Below, piece by piece: positions 44,143 through 50,701 of a stretch of 50,701 nucleotides of DNA (its first letter is position 1; the number at the start of each line of letters is the position of its first letter). Both the position numbers and the translations under genes were made by a program. The stretch is from Nocardia cyriacigeorgica NBRC 100375 (GTDB lineage: Bacteria > Actinomycetota > Actinomycetes > Mycobacteriales > Mycobacteriaceae), in assembly GCF_000308555.1 (NCBI RefSeq), contig NZ_BAFY01000078.1:1-50701 (forward strand). The letters run 5' to 3'. The notes under the pieces are model-generated. The model ran no database searches, was not told where the DNA came from, and saw only the letters and a program-made list of their open reading frames with translations.

Positions 44143-45135
44143 GTGGACTACGGCCGGTATTTCGACGTGGCCGCGCTGCTCGCCGGTGGCCTGCCGGAAC
44201 CACCCGCCCCGACCTACGGGATTCGCGACGATCAACGCGCGCTGTTCTACGCCGGTGAGGTCAACCTCGTATTCGGTGACCCGGAATCGGGCAAGACGTG
44301 GCTTGCGCTCGTCGCCGCGCGGGAACTGCTCGGCGAACACGGCGACGGCCGGGTGTTGGTGATCGACCTCGACCACAACGGGCCTGGCCCCACGGTCGGG
44401 CGCCTGCTCGCGCTCGGCGCCGACGTGGCCGCACTCAGCAACCCTGAGCGGTTTCTCTACGTCGAGCCCGAGGACCGGCTACACCTGGCCGCCATCGTCG
44501 CCGACATGCGCACGTGGGCGCCGGGCGTGGTGGTGCTCGACTCGCTCGGCGAACTGCTACCGCTGTTCGGTTCGTCGTCGAACTCAGCCGACGAGTACAC
44601 CAACGCGCACCGGTCGGTGCTCAAGCCACTTGCAAAGTCCGGCGCCGCGGTGCTGGTCATCGACCATCTCGCCAAGGGCACCGAGTCGCGCACGCTCGGG
44701 CCGGGCGGTACCGCGGCCAAGCGGCGCACCATCGGCGGTGTCTCGCTGCGCGTCACGATCAACGAACCATTCGCCCCCGGCAAGGGCGGCTCGGCATGGC
44801 TCACGGTGAACAAGGACCGGCACGGCGGCCTACGCCAGCACTGCCCAGGCTCAGGCAAGGAACCGGCCGCCGGGCTGCTGCGCCTCGATCCACACGCCAC
44901 CGTCGACGGGCTGCTCGAGCCGGTCATTCGGGCGCCGACCATGGACGACCAGCCCCCGACGAGTTGGGGAATCAGTGTCACGGACTCGGCAGGCATGGCC
45001 GACGACGTGGCCGCCCTCGACGCCCTCGATCCGCCGCCGAAGTCCAAGCGTGACGTACAAGCTCGCATGAAATGGGGTGCCCCTCGCGCGAACTCGGCAC
45101 TCCGGGCGTGGCGCGAGGAACGGGGCGAATCGTGA
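44143..45135 (+). CDS. RepA-like AAA ATPase (hexameric helicase family)
   Basis: A 330-residue RecA-fold ATPase like the RepA helicase of RSF1010 and AAA_25 proteins of phages and satellites. Walker A is FGDPESGKTWLAL and Walker B is GVVVLDSLGELL; AVLVIDHLAKGTESRTLG follows. It would act in replication of the element. The GTG at 44143 lacks a clear ribosome binding site. The frame is open back to about 43975 but has no other start there, while a start at 43868 (GTGA overlap with the previous gene) begins 30-odd sensible codons in another frame. The true gene may therefore begin at 43868 with a frameshift. Confidence 0.8.
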   Translation: MDYGRYFDVAALLAGGLPEPPAPTYGIRDDQRALFYAGEVNLVFGDPESGKTWLALVAARELLGEHGDGRVLVIDLDHNGPGPTVGRLLALGADVAALSNPERFLYVEPEDRLHLAAIVADMRTWAPGVVVLDSLGELLPLFGSSSNSADEYTNAHRSVLKPLAKSGAAVLVIDHLAKGTESRTLGPGGTAAKRRTIGGVSLRVTINEPFAPGKGGSAWLTVNKDRHGGLRQHCPGSGKEPAAGLLRLDPHATVDGLLEPVIRAPTMDDQPPTSWGISVTDSAGMADDVAALDALDPPPKSKRDVQARMKWGAPRANSALRAWREERGES

Positions 45136-45422
45136 GCTGGCCGAAGGTGCGCGAGCTGGCCGCCGACCTCGCCGACGAGCGGCTCGTCGGGGCCGCGTGC
45201 GTGGGCCGGGCACCGCTGTTCGATGCCGAAGTGCCCGGCGAGGACGACGACGACCGGCGATACCGACTCGACGCCGCGGCGAGGATCTGCGAGTCCTGTC
45301 CGGTGCTCGCCGAGTGCAGCGGCGTCGCTCGTGAGCTGGGCCGCCTCGCCGTCGGCGTGTGGGCCGGGCGCGGCCGACAACTGCCCGCACCCGTCGGCCG
45401 GCCACGGGAAGGCGCCGCGTGA
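45132..45422 (+). CDS. WhiB-like iron-sulfur regulator
   Basis: A 96-residue Wbl protein whose GTG overlaps the ATPase stop (GTGA). The four cysteines that hold the [4Fe-4S] cluster are present (one in GAACVG, then ICESCPVLAEC giving CxxC-x5-C), followed by the GVWAGR turn and a basic C-terminus. Wbl proteins bind the principal sigma factor and adjust transcription. Phage-borne copies can influence host gene expression or superinfection. It ends the early operon. Confidence 0.88.
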   Translation: MSWPKVRELAADLADERLVGAACVGRAPLFDAEVPGEDDDDRRYRLDAAARICESCPVLAECSGVARELGRLAVGVWAGRGRQLPAPVGRPREGAA

Positions 45423-45458
45423 CCCCCAGGGGGGTGCGAATCTCTGGCACCCGCCGGG

Positions 45459-45581
45459 CGGACACCGGCGGTTCAGCTCTCTTTTTCCGCGCTCAACAAA
45501 TGGACCTAGGGGGGTACCTCGCGCCGGGAATTTCCTACCCATCCTGAGCAGGGAAAACGGCGGCTAACCGCCCGGTGTCCG
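45459..45581. repeat. Long-range inverted repeat in the early/late intergenic region
   Basis: CGGACACCGGCGG at 45459-45471 and CCGCCCGGTGTCCG at 45568-45581 are reverse complements apart from one extra base. They enclose about 96 bp with a T-rich tract. The 217-bp region between the WhiB-like gene and the next gene holds no ORF; a terminator, cos-like or packaging signal are possibilities. Confidence 0.45.
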
Positions 45582-45639
45582 ACCGTTCGGCGTTAGCGAA
45601 TATCACCCCATCGCCCCACCAAACAAGGAGGAACCCGAG

Positions 45640-45876
45640 ATGAACCCAACCGATCAACGCCGCGCCGCCGCTCTGATGGTCGCCTGCTTCGACGGCAACG
45701 AGAATGGCATGAACCGCGTTCTCGACGAGGCCGCCGCGGCCCCCGGTGGTATTCAGGGCGTCATGGCTGCGTTGGCCGCGTGGCTAATGCAATGCCTGAT
45801 CGTCACGACCGGCGGCGAAGCGCAGGCGCGGCGCGTGCTCGAGGGCACGCTTCTCGACGCCAGCGTCGCCGAATAG
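45640..45876 (+). CDS. 78-residue element protein of unknown function
   Basis: A small helical protein with ATG at 45640 and a strong AAGGAGG upstream. It contains AAALMVACFDGNENGMNRVL and a hydrophobic stretch AALAAWLMQCLIV, which may be a buried helix. No family recognised. It directly precedes the capsid gene, so it may be co-expressed with it. The 178 bp between them hold no further gene. Confidence 0.65.
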   Translation: MNPTDQRRAAALMVACFDGNENGMNRVLDEAAAAPGGIQGVMAALAAWLMQCLIVTTGGEAQARRVLEGTLLDASVAE

Positions 45877-46068
45877 TCCCTACCGCCTGTTATCTTCGTT
45901 GGTGGAGCGTCGCCACTGACGCGGCCGGTCAGCCCAGCGGGCGACCCGCCAGCGTCACCGCGAACATTCCGCCGGAGTCCCGCCAGCGCAGCGCGCGGCC
46001 AGTGACCGCGGATTCTCTGTCTCCGATTCTGTCGACCCCGGGGAGGGGTAATTCATGCACCGAAAACT

Positions 46069-47805
46069 GTGCCTCTCGCAGGCATCAAGACCGCTGGTCT
46101 CGCCGACGGCGAGTTCATCGGCTACGCGAGCGTGTTCGGCAATGTCGACGCACACGGCGACATCGTGCAGCGCGGCGCGTTCTCCAAAGCGCTCAGCTCC
46201 GGCGCCACGGTTCCCCTGATCTGGGAGCACAAGGCCGACGACCCCCGCAACTTCGTCGGCGAGGTAGTCACCGCCGAGGAGACAGCCGAGGGATTGCAGA
46301 TCAAGGGCCGGTTCGACCTCGAATCCGACTTCGGCGCCGCCGCCTACCGGCAGGTCAAGGGCCGCCGGGTCAACGGGTTGTCGATCGGCTACTACGTGCG
46401 CCGGGCCGAGAAGTCCGCAGCGGGCGCGAATCTGCTGCTCGACGTCGACCTCGTCGAGGTCTCCGTCGTTGCCCGCGGCGCGAACGACCGGGCGTTGATC
46501 GGCGCCGTCAAGACCGCCGCCGACCGCTCGACTACCGGGTTCCGGGCCGCACTGGCTCGCGACGCCCTCACTCGCTACCACTCCGATACCAAAGGAAATC
46601 TCATGTACGGCAATCGAATTCAGACATTGACCAAGGAACGCGACGCCCACCTCGCCACTGCGAAGAGCATCCTCGACGCCGCCGACAGCGACGGGCGCGA
46701 ACTGACCGCCGACGAGGTTCAGCGGGTCGAGCACGCGACCGCGCAGGCAAAAGCGCTCGACGAGCCGATCCAGCACGCGCAGCGAGACGCCGAGGTGTAC
46801 AACACCGCGAAGTCGCTCGCCGCCGAGATCGGCGAACCGCTCAACGGGCGCGACGAGCGTCCGGCGGACGGTACCGGCGCACACCTGGCGCTCACCGGTG
46901 CCGCGGCGAAGACCCTCGCGCGCCGCATCGCAACCCAGATGACACCGCAGGACGCGAAGGGGCGTAAGGCACTGCTGCCCAGCGGTTCGACGGTGACCGA
47001 TGTTCCGATGGTCGCCGAATCGCCGTTCGCGCTGGGCCGGGTCGCGCTGTCGGTGCTCGACGTGCTCACGGTCACGGCGCAGTCGCCGAAGTACAGCTAC
47101 CTGCGGCAGACCCTGCGCACCAACAACGCCGCCCCGGTCGCCGACGGCGCGACCAAGCCGACCTCGGTGCTCGGTCTGATCGAGGTCGAGGCCGCGTTGC
47201 ACGTCATCGCGCACATGTCCGAGCCGATCCCGAAGTACTGGCTCGCCGACGCCGCGGGGCTTGAGCGGTTCGTCGCCGACGAACTGCTCTACGGGCTGCG
47301 GCAGGCCCTCGAGGCGCAGGTGCTCAACGGCGACGGGCTCGGCGATAACCTGACCGGCATCGCCAACGTCACCGGGATTCAGACGCAGGCGTTCGCGACC
47401 GATCTGCTCACCACCACCCGCGCCGCAATCACCAAGGTCGAGGTGCAGGGCCACACGCCGGGCACGTTCGTCCTCTCGCCCGCCGATTGGGAAAAGCTCG
47501 AGCTCGCCCGCACCGACACGGCCGGACAGCTCGAGCTCGGCGGACCGATCGACCGCGCCGCCCGCAAGCTGTGGGGCGTGCCGGTCACGCTCTCGCTCGG
47601 ACTGCCTGCCAGCACTGGCCTACTGCTCGACCTGTCGGCCGCCGACATCTCGACCGATCACGCCGGGATCGAAACCATCTGGCAGGACAGCCACGCCGAC
47701 GACTTCGCCAAGAACCAGCTCCGCGCCCGCGTCGAAGGCCGGTTCGAGGTCAACGTCACGAATCCGCTCGGCGTGGTGAAGATCGCCACCGTCGCCACCC
47801 CGTAG
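46069..47805 (+). CDS. Fused HK97-type prohead protease and major capsid protein
   Basis: A 578-residue fusion. Residues 1-150 are an HK97-family (S78-like) prohead protease: GYASVFGNVDAHGDIVQRGA, the histidine in PLIWEHKADD, the serine in GLSIGYYV, and an acidic residue in DLVEVSVVAR. Residues ~185-245 form a helical delta-like scaffold segment, and ~270-578 an HK97-fold major capsid protein (SPKYSYLRQTLRTNN, GTFVLSPADWEKLELA, near-end VEGRFEVNVTNPLG). The ATG at 46055, which has GGGGAGGGG upstream, encodes MHRK then leaves the frame; one more A in the AAAA run would restore MHRKTVPLAGIK. GTG at 46069 has no ribosome binding site at proper distance. Confidence 0.88.
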   Translation: MPLAGIKTAGLADGEFIGYASVFGNVDAHGDIVQRGAFSKALSSGATVPLIWEHKADDPRNFVGEVVTAEETAEGLQIKGRFDLESDFGAAAYRQVKGRRVNGLSIGYYVRRAEKSAAGANLLLDVDLVEVSVVARGANDRALIGAVKTAADRSTTGFRAALARDALTRYHSDTKGNLMYGNRIQTLTKERDAHLATAKSILDAADSDGRELTADEVQRVEHATAQAKALDEPIQHAQRDAEVYNTAKSLAAEIGEPLNGRDERPADGTGAHLALTGAAAKTLARRIATQMTPQDAKGRKALLPSGSTVTDVPMVAESPFALGRVALSVLDVLTVTAQSPKYSYLRQTLRTNNAAPVADGATKPTSVLGLIEVEAALHVIAHMSEPIPKYWLADAAGLERFVADELLYGLRQALEAQVLNGDGLGDNLTGIANVTGIQTQAFATDLLTTTRAAITKVEVQGHTPGTFVLSPADWEKLELARTDTAGQLELGGPIDRAARKLWGVPVTLSLGLPASTGLLLDLSAADISTDHAGIETIWQDSHADDFAKNQLRARVEGRFEVNVTNPLGVVKIATVATP

Positions 47806-47836
47806 GCGCACGGTGCACGACGAGGGCGACGGGTGC

Positions 47837-48007
47837 CTACTCGTCGCCCTCGTCGTCTGTCTGCACGGCCGCAAGCGCCGCCTCGACATCGGCATGTAGT
47901 TCGGCGAGCTCGCGCGCCAGCGGGTCGCCGAGAACGCCGTCGGCGTACACCGGCCGCCACTGGCCTGCGTCATCTTCCATCCACCCCACCCGATGCCACC
48001 CGGTCAC
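47837..48007 (-). CDS. 56-residue acidic element protein
   Basis: The GTG at 48007 overlaps the stop of the upstream gene by 4 bp (GTGA). The sequence MTGWHRVGWMEDDAGQWRPV is followed by an acidic helix (LARELAELHADVEAALAAVQ) and ends TDDEGDE. No family recognised. It is convergent with the capsid gene and forms a two-gene unit with the 89-residue protein. Confidence 0.55.
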   Translation of the reverse strand: MTGWHRVGWMEDDAGQWRPVYADGVLGDPLARELAELHADVEAALAAVQTDDEGDE

Positions 48008-48273
48008 ATCGAGCCGTTGGCCGGGCGCGGCACGATCCGGCCCGCGTCGACGAGCGCGCCCCACGCGGCGGCCTTGCGAGCGCACCGTACGCGATCACAC
48101 GCGCGGTGCAGTTGCAGCACCCGGTGCGCCGCGTCGCGAGTGAGCGGCTCGCGCGGCGAGCTGTGGTCGAGCACCGGCGACGGCTGCCCCTGCTGCTCTG
48201 CCTCGCTCGCCAACCGCGCGATGATGTCCCACACGGTCGGCTGCTCCGGCACAGATGATTTCGGCCCCCACAT
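48004..48273 (-). CDS. 89-residue element protein of unknown function
   Basis: Starts with ATG at 48273 behind AGAGG (7 nt). Contains QPTVWDIIARLASEAEQQGQ, a Ser/Pro linker and AAHRVLQLHRACDRVRCARK, so two helical parts. It lies opposite to the capsid gene and divergent from the XRE-TPR regulator at 48439. No family recognised. This pocket between the capsid gene and the attachment repeat is where satellites often keep cargo. Confidence 0.6.
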   Translation of the reverse strand: MWGPKSSVPEQPTVWDIIARLASEAEQQGQPSPVLDHSSPREPLTRDAAHRVLQLHRACDRVRCARKAAAWGALVDAGRIVPRPANGSM

Positions 48274-48375
48274 GGCGCGCCCTCTCTGTCGAGTTGAGGT
48301 GCCCCGCCGCCGGGGATTCATGGTCGACCCGGCGGCGCGGCCTGGAATCAGAGTCGCCGCAGGCAAGAGCGCCGG

Positions 48376-48394
48376 GGGACAGTAAAGGGACAGT
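48376..48394. promoter_or_regulatory. Tandem GGGACAGT repeat in the divergent promoter region
   Basis: Two direct copies of GGGACAGT are spaced 11 bp apart, one helical turn, 44 bp upstream of the XRE-TPR gene and about 100 bp from the divergent small gene. A regulator binding one face of the DNA is plausible. Confidence 0.4.
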
Positions 48395-48438
48395 GACACC
48401 GCAGACACGAGCGGACGCCTACACGTACGCTCGGACGT

Positions 48439-49599
48439 ATGGGGACGCATGTAGGCCAAGCCATCGCGACCGAACGCAAGATTGCCGGGCTGAACCAACG
48501 TCAGCTCGCGACCCGCGCCGCGTACAGCCTGAGCATGGTCAAGGCCGTAGAGCAGGGCCGCGAACTCGCCTCACCGGGGTTCGTGTCCGCCGTCGCGCGC
48601 GCCCTGCGCGTCACTCCCGAGCAGCTGACCGGCGCCCCGTTCGACGACGGCAAGCCCCTCGCCGACGCGGTAAACGGGCTGTCGATACTGCTCGCCGAAG
48701 GGCGCTACGCGCGCGCCGAGGAACCGGGCGCACTCGCTCAGCTCGAGGCGGACCTCGCCGCCGCTCAGGACTTGTACCGCCGCGACCGCACCCGCCAGAC
48801 CATCGAGGTACTGCCCGGCATCATCCGTCGGCTACACGGTGCGGTTCGCGAACTCCGCGACGACGACCGGGCGCACGCCTATTCGCTGCTCGCGTCGGCC
48901 TACATCCTGGCCGAATGGTCGGCCCGCCGGACCGGGCACCTCATGCTCGCGTTGCCCGCGCTCGACCTCGCCGACAGCTACGCACCCCACGGCGACGACC
49001 CGAATCACAGCGCGTTCTCCGCGCTCGCCCGCGCTCGCATCCTCACCCATTACGGCGAATCCGAAGTAGCCGCGCAGCTCATCGAGCAGGCGATCGGCGC
49101 GGCCGACGACACCCGGCCGGGCATGGTTCTGGCCGGATACTCGCACCTCGCCGGGGCGATCAACGACGCCCGCAAGCTCGACTACTCCGGCGCCGTCGCC
49201 CACGTCGACGCCGCCCGCGAGCTGGCCGCCTACACGGGCGAAACCGACCTGTACATGACCGCGTTCGGTCCGCTGAACGTCGACATTCACGCGCACGCGA
49301 TCGAGCTCGAGGCGGGCGACCCGAACCGCGCCGCGGTCGACGGCGCGGCGCTCACCTACGGCACCGACGCACCGCCAACCCGCGTCGCCCATCACTGGCA
49401 GGACAACGCCCGCGCGTGGCTCATGAGCGGCAAGCCGGATCGTGCGCTCGCCGCACTCAACAAGGCCCGCGCCGCGGCGCCGCAGCAGACCCGCCTACAC
49501 CCGTCGGTGCGCGAAACGGTCTACGGCATCGCCGCCGCCCAGCGTCGACAGTCCGAGGGGCTGCTCGGGTTCGCGCACTGGCTCGGCGCCACGCTCTAG
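48439..49599 (+). CDS. XRE-family regulator with TPR-like C-terminal domain
   Basis: A 386-residue protein. Residues 5-60 are an XRE helix-turn-helix (GQAIATERKIAGLNQRQLAT, RAAYSLSMVKAVEQG, VSAVARALRVTPEQL). Residues ~100-380 are Ala-rich helical repeats of TPR type, with units such as HAYSLLASAYILAEWSARRT and DLYMTAFGPLNVDIHAHA. Such proteins are common in actinomycetes, and resemble peptide-sensing or quorum-type regulators in layout. No Shine-Dalgarno sequence precedes the ATG, so the transcript may be leaderless. Located at the right end of the element, it may decide between dormancy and activation. Confidence 0.82.
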   Translation: MGTHVGQAIATERKIAGLNQRQLATRAAYSLSMVKAVEQGRELASPGFVSAVARALRVTPEQLTGAPFDDGKPLADAVNGLSILLAEGRYARAEEPGALAQLEADLAAAQDLYRRDRTRQTIEVLPGIIRRLHGAVRELRDDDRAHAYSLLASAYILAEWSARRTGHLMLALPALDLADSYAPHGDDPNHSAFSALARARILTHYGESEVAAQLIEQAIGAADDTRPGMVLAGYSHLAGAINDARKLDYSGAVAHVDAARELAAYTGETDLYMTAFGPLNVDIHAHAIELEAGDPNRAAVDGAALTYGTDAPPTRVAHHWQDNARAWLMSGKPDRALAALNKARAAAPQQTRLHPSVRETVYGIAAAQRRQSEGLLGFAHWLGATL

Positions 49600-49767
49600 C
49601 GTCGGCGGCCGATACGACTCCCGTACTTTCCCCGGATAAACGCGCCCGGATTCGGGTGGATTCGGGTGGACGGTTGGGACGCGGTCAATCTCGAAAGTCG
49701 TTGCGGCACTGGACAAATGTAGACGTTTCTAGACAACTCAAGTCCGGGGATGGCTCCGAAAATTCAC

Positions 49768-49803
49768 CGGCAGGTTTCTGGTTCGAGTCCAGATGGGGGA
49801 GCA
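49768..49803. repeat. attR: 36-bp tRNA-derived direct repeat, right copy
   Basis: Identical to 40738-40773 and lacking the 5' half of the tRNA. It closes the 9-kb element and also serves as the left boundary of the next element, whose integrase begins beyond it. Confidence 0.95.
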
Positions 49804-49809
49804 GGAAAA

Positions 49810-49848
49810 GGCCCCTGACCAGCAGATCACTCTGCATGGTCAGGGGCC
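49810..49848. terminator. Terminator at the end of the second integrase
   Basis: GGCCCCTGACCA and TGGTCAGGGGCC form a 12-bp stem with an inner GCAG/CTGC pairing, flanked by AAAA and TTTT, so it can act in both directions. It overlaps the last codons of the integrase and occupies the same place as the hairpin at 40781 beside attL. Confidence 0.8.
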
Positions 49849-50701
49849 ATTTTCGTACTACGGCCGCCGAAATCGCAACTAAGTCTCAAGAAAGTCGCGT
49901 CACGTCCGATTGCGGCGTCATCCTGCGCCGGCTTGCCGAGCCCGGTCATCACCGCACTGTGGACGACCGCAGCCGCGGTGTGATGCACCCGCCCTCGGGC
50001 CATGTACTTTCGCTGAGTCATGGCCGGATCGGCGTGCTGCAGGACGTCGGCGGTGACCCTCGCCGACAACCCTTCGTCATCCAAGATCATTGCTACGAGT
50101 TTGCGGAACGAGTACGGGACGACATCGTCCGGTAGCCCGAGGGCCTCGCGGACACGTTGCCATTGATGGTTGACGTTCACCGGGTCGCGCAGTGTCCATT
50201 TCGATGTCGGGAAGATCAGGTCCACGTCGTAGTTGCCAGGGGGTGGGCAGTCCCGCTTCCTCTTCCGTAGCAGCTCCCACCGTCGGTCGAGGACCTCAAC
50301 GGCGAAATCGGGGAGCGCAATCGTGCCTTGGGGATTCTTCGGGTCGTCGTCGTTGACGACGCGGACCAGTCCCTTTCCCGGGATGCGCACGACCTTGCCG
50401 ACAGTCCGGATTGTCCGGCGTTCCCGGTCGTAGAACGGCCATGCGAGGCCGAGCACCTGGCTGGGGCGTTGGCCGGTTGCGCCCATGATCGCGATAACGT
50501 CGGCGAGGTCTGCGCCCTCGCAGAATTGTGCGACCGTCGGGGGGGTATAGGAACGGATCCCTCGCTTCTCCTCGGCTTTGGTCAGTTTCCGCGGGCATGG
50601 CACCGTGGACCAATACACCGATGCCAAGATGAAGCAGAACTCATCGACACCAATGTGCGCTGCTCCGCCGACGCGACCCTTCGGGGCGACGTTCTCTGGG
50701 A
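49827..50701 (-). CDS. int: Second tyrosine integrase, N-terminus beyond the window
   Basis: About 290 residues of the C-terminal catalytic part are visible; the frame is open to the window end, so the gene starts upstream. The first catalytic Arg is in GATGQRPSQVLGLAW, box II is VPYSFRKLVAMIL, and the nucleophilic Tyr follows VLQHADPAMTQRKY. It differs clearly from the first integrase (GATRCRPNELLA, TPYSFRRTVG) but probably recognises the same tRNA site. No interruption is seen in the visible part. Confidence 0.88.
   Translation of the reverse strand, partial: PENVAPKGRVGGAAHIGVDEFCFILASVYWSTVPCPRKLTKAEEKRGIRSYTPPTVAQFCEGADLADVIAIMGATGQRPSQVLGLAWPFYDRERRTIRTVGKVVRIPGKGLVRVVNDDDPKNPQGTIALPDFAVEVLDRRWELLRKRKRDCPPPGNYDVDLIFPTSKWTLRDPVNVNHQWQRVREALGLPDDVVPYSFRKLVAMILDDEGLSARVTADVLQHADPAMTQRKYMARGRVHHTAAAVVHSAVMTGLGKPAQDDAAIGRDATFLRLSCDFGGRSTKMAPDHAE

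Larger units (their letters stand above)
40738..49803. mobile_element. 9.03-kb integrated phage-like satellite element in tRNA-Asn
   Basis: The element is bounded by 36-bp direct repeats of the tRNA-Asn 3' end (40738-40773 and 49768-49803). It contains, in order: a broken integrase, an XRE regulator, an excisionase-like gene, two small genes, a RepA-like ATPase, a WhiB-like protein, a 78-residue protein, a protease/capsid fusion, two small opposing genes and an XRE-TPR regulator. No terminase, portal, tail or lysis gene is visible. Size and content recall the phiRv1/phiRv2 elements of M. tuberculosis. Mobility is doubtful because the integrase carries a nonsense and a frameshift change. Confidence 0.9.
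49768..50701. mobile_element. Start of a second integrative element in tandem
   Basis: A different tyrosine integrase gene points toward the right-hand repeat and ends 24 bp from it, exactly as the first integrase stands relative to the tRNA. The element runs beyond the window. Whether a third repeat copy closes it cannot be seen. Confidence 0.7.

Noticed and set aside
45780..46967. A 395-codon plus-strand frame overlapping the 78-residue gene and the capsid fusion
   Set aside because: It is Arg-rich without motifs and overlaps the well-supported protease frame.
48255..50135. A 626-codon frame running through the XRE-TPR gene and across attR
   Set aside because: It overlaps the supported regulator in another frame and ignores the element boundary; the Arg-rich composition marks it as a shadow.

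Overview
The window reads as chromosome of a high-GC actinomycete of the Mycobacteriales, most likely Nocardia or a close relative. The evidence is the codon usage (GTG starts, G/C wobble positions), a single-chain acetyl-CoA carboxylase, an smtB-zur pair beside glyS, a PapA-like acyltransferase and secreted lipases. From memory, the gene order amidase/recO/uppS/YbjN/zur/smtB/glyS ... TPM protein ... dgt/dnaG/small protein/tRNA-Asn matches the Mycobacterium tuberculosis Rv2341-Rv2363 neighbourhood, so the backbone is ancestral and the departures from it are the accessory parts.

Layout. (1) 1-4.7 kb: a partial binding-protein-like gene, an EstB/beta-lactamase-fold esterase, an amidase and a divergent alpha/beta hydrolase behind a perfect operator palindrome. 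(2) 4.9-13.1 kb, minus strand: a polymorphic-toxin locus lying between the amidase and recO. A giant protein with a WXG100/type VII-like N-terminus, a very long low-complexity stalk and a C-terminal ADP-ribosyltransferase domain is followed by two paralogous, internally duplicated candidate immunity genes and a third accessory gene. An older toxin tip is still legible in the middle of the giant ORF; its last ~79 codons lie in the +1 frame after a shift near 9750. (3) 13.2-40.5 kb: housekeeping genes (recO, uppS, zur, smtB, glyS, tenA, acetyl-CoA carboxylase, dgt, dnaG) mixed with regulator/target pairs, each with a visible palindrome. (4) 40.7-49.8 kb: a 9.03-kb integrative element in tRNA-Asn, bounded by 36-bp direct repeats. 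It carries an integrase with two lesions, regulators, an excisionase-like protein, a RepA-like ATPase, a WhiB-like protein and a fused prohead protease/major capsid protein. No terminase, portal or tail gene is visible, which recalls the small phiRv1/phiRv2 prophage-like elements and capsid-encoding phage satellites. (5) 49.8 kb to the end: a second, different tyrosine integrase begins 24 bp past the right repeat and runs off the window, so a second element appears to sit in tandem at the same tRNA.

How it works together. The toxin is probably exported by a type VII system; the adjacent genes would protect the producer. The tRNA-Asn element looks like a phage parasite that supplies its own capsid protein and borrows the remaining virion genes. 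The reading-frame lesions in the integrase, probably in the capsid gene and possibly before the ATPase suggest it is decaying, unless the breaks are sequencing errors. Its most unusual non-coding signal is a cluster of about ten AGGACC/GGTCCT hexamers just before and across the start region of the RepA-like ATPase.
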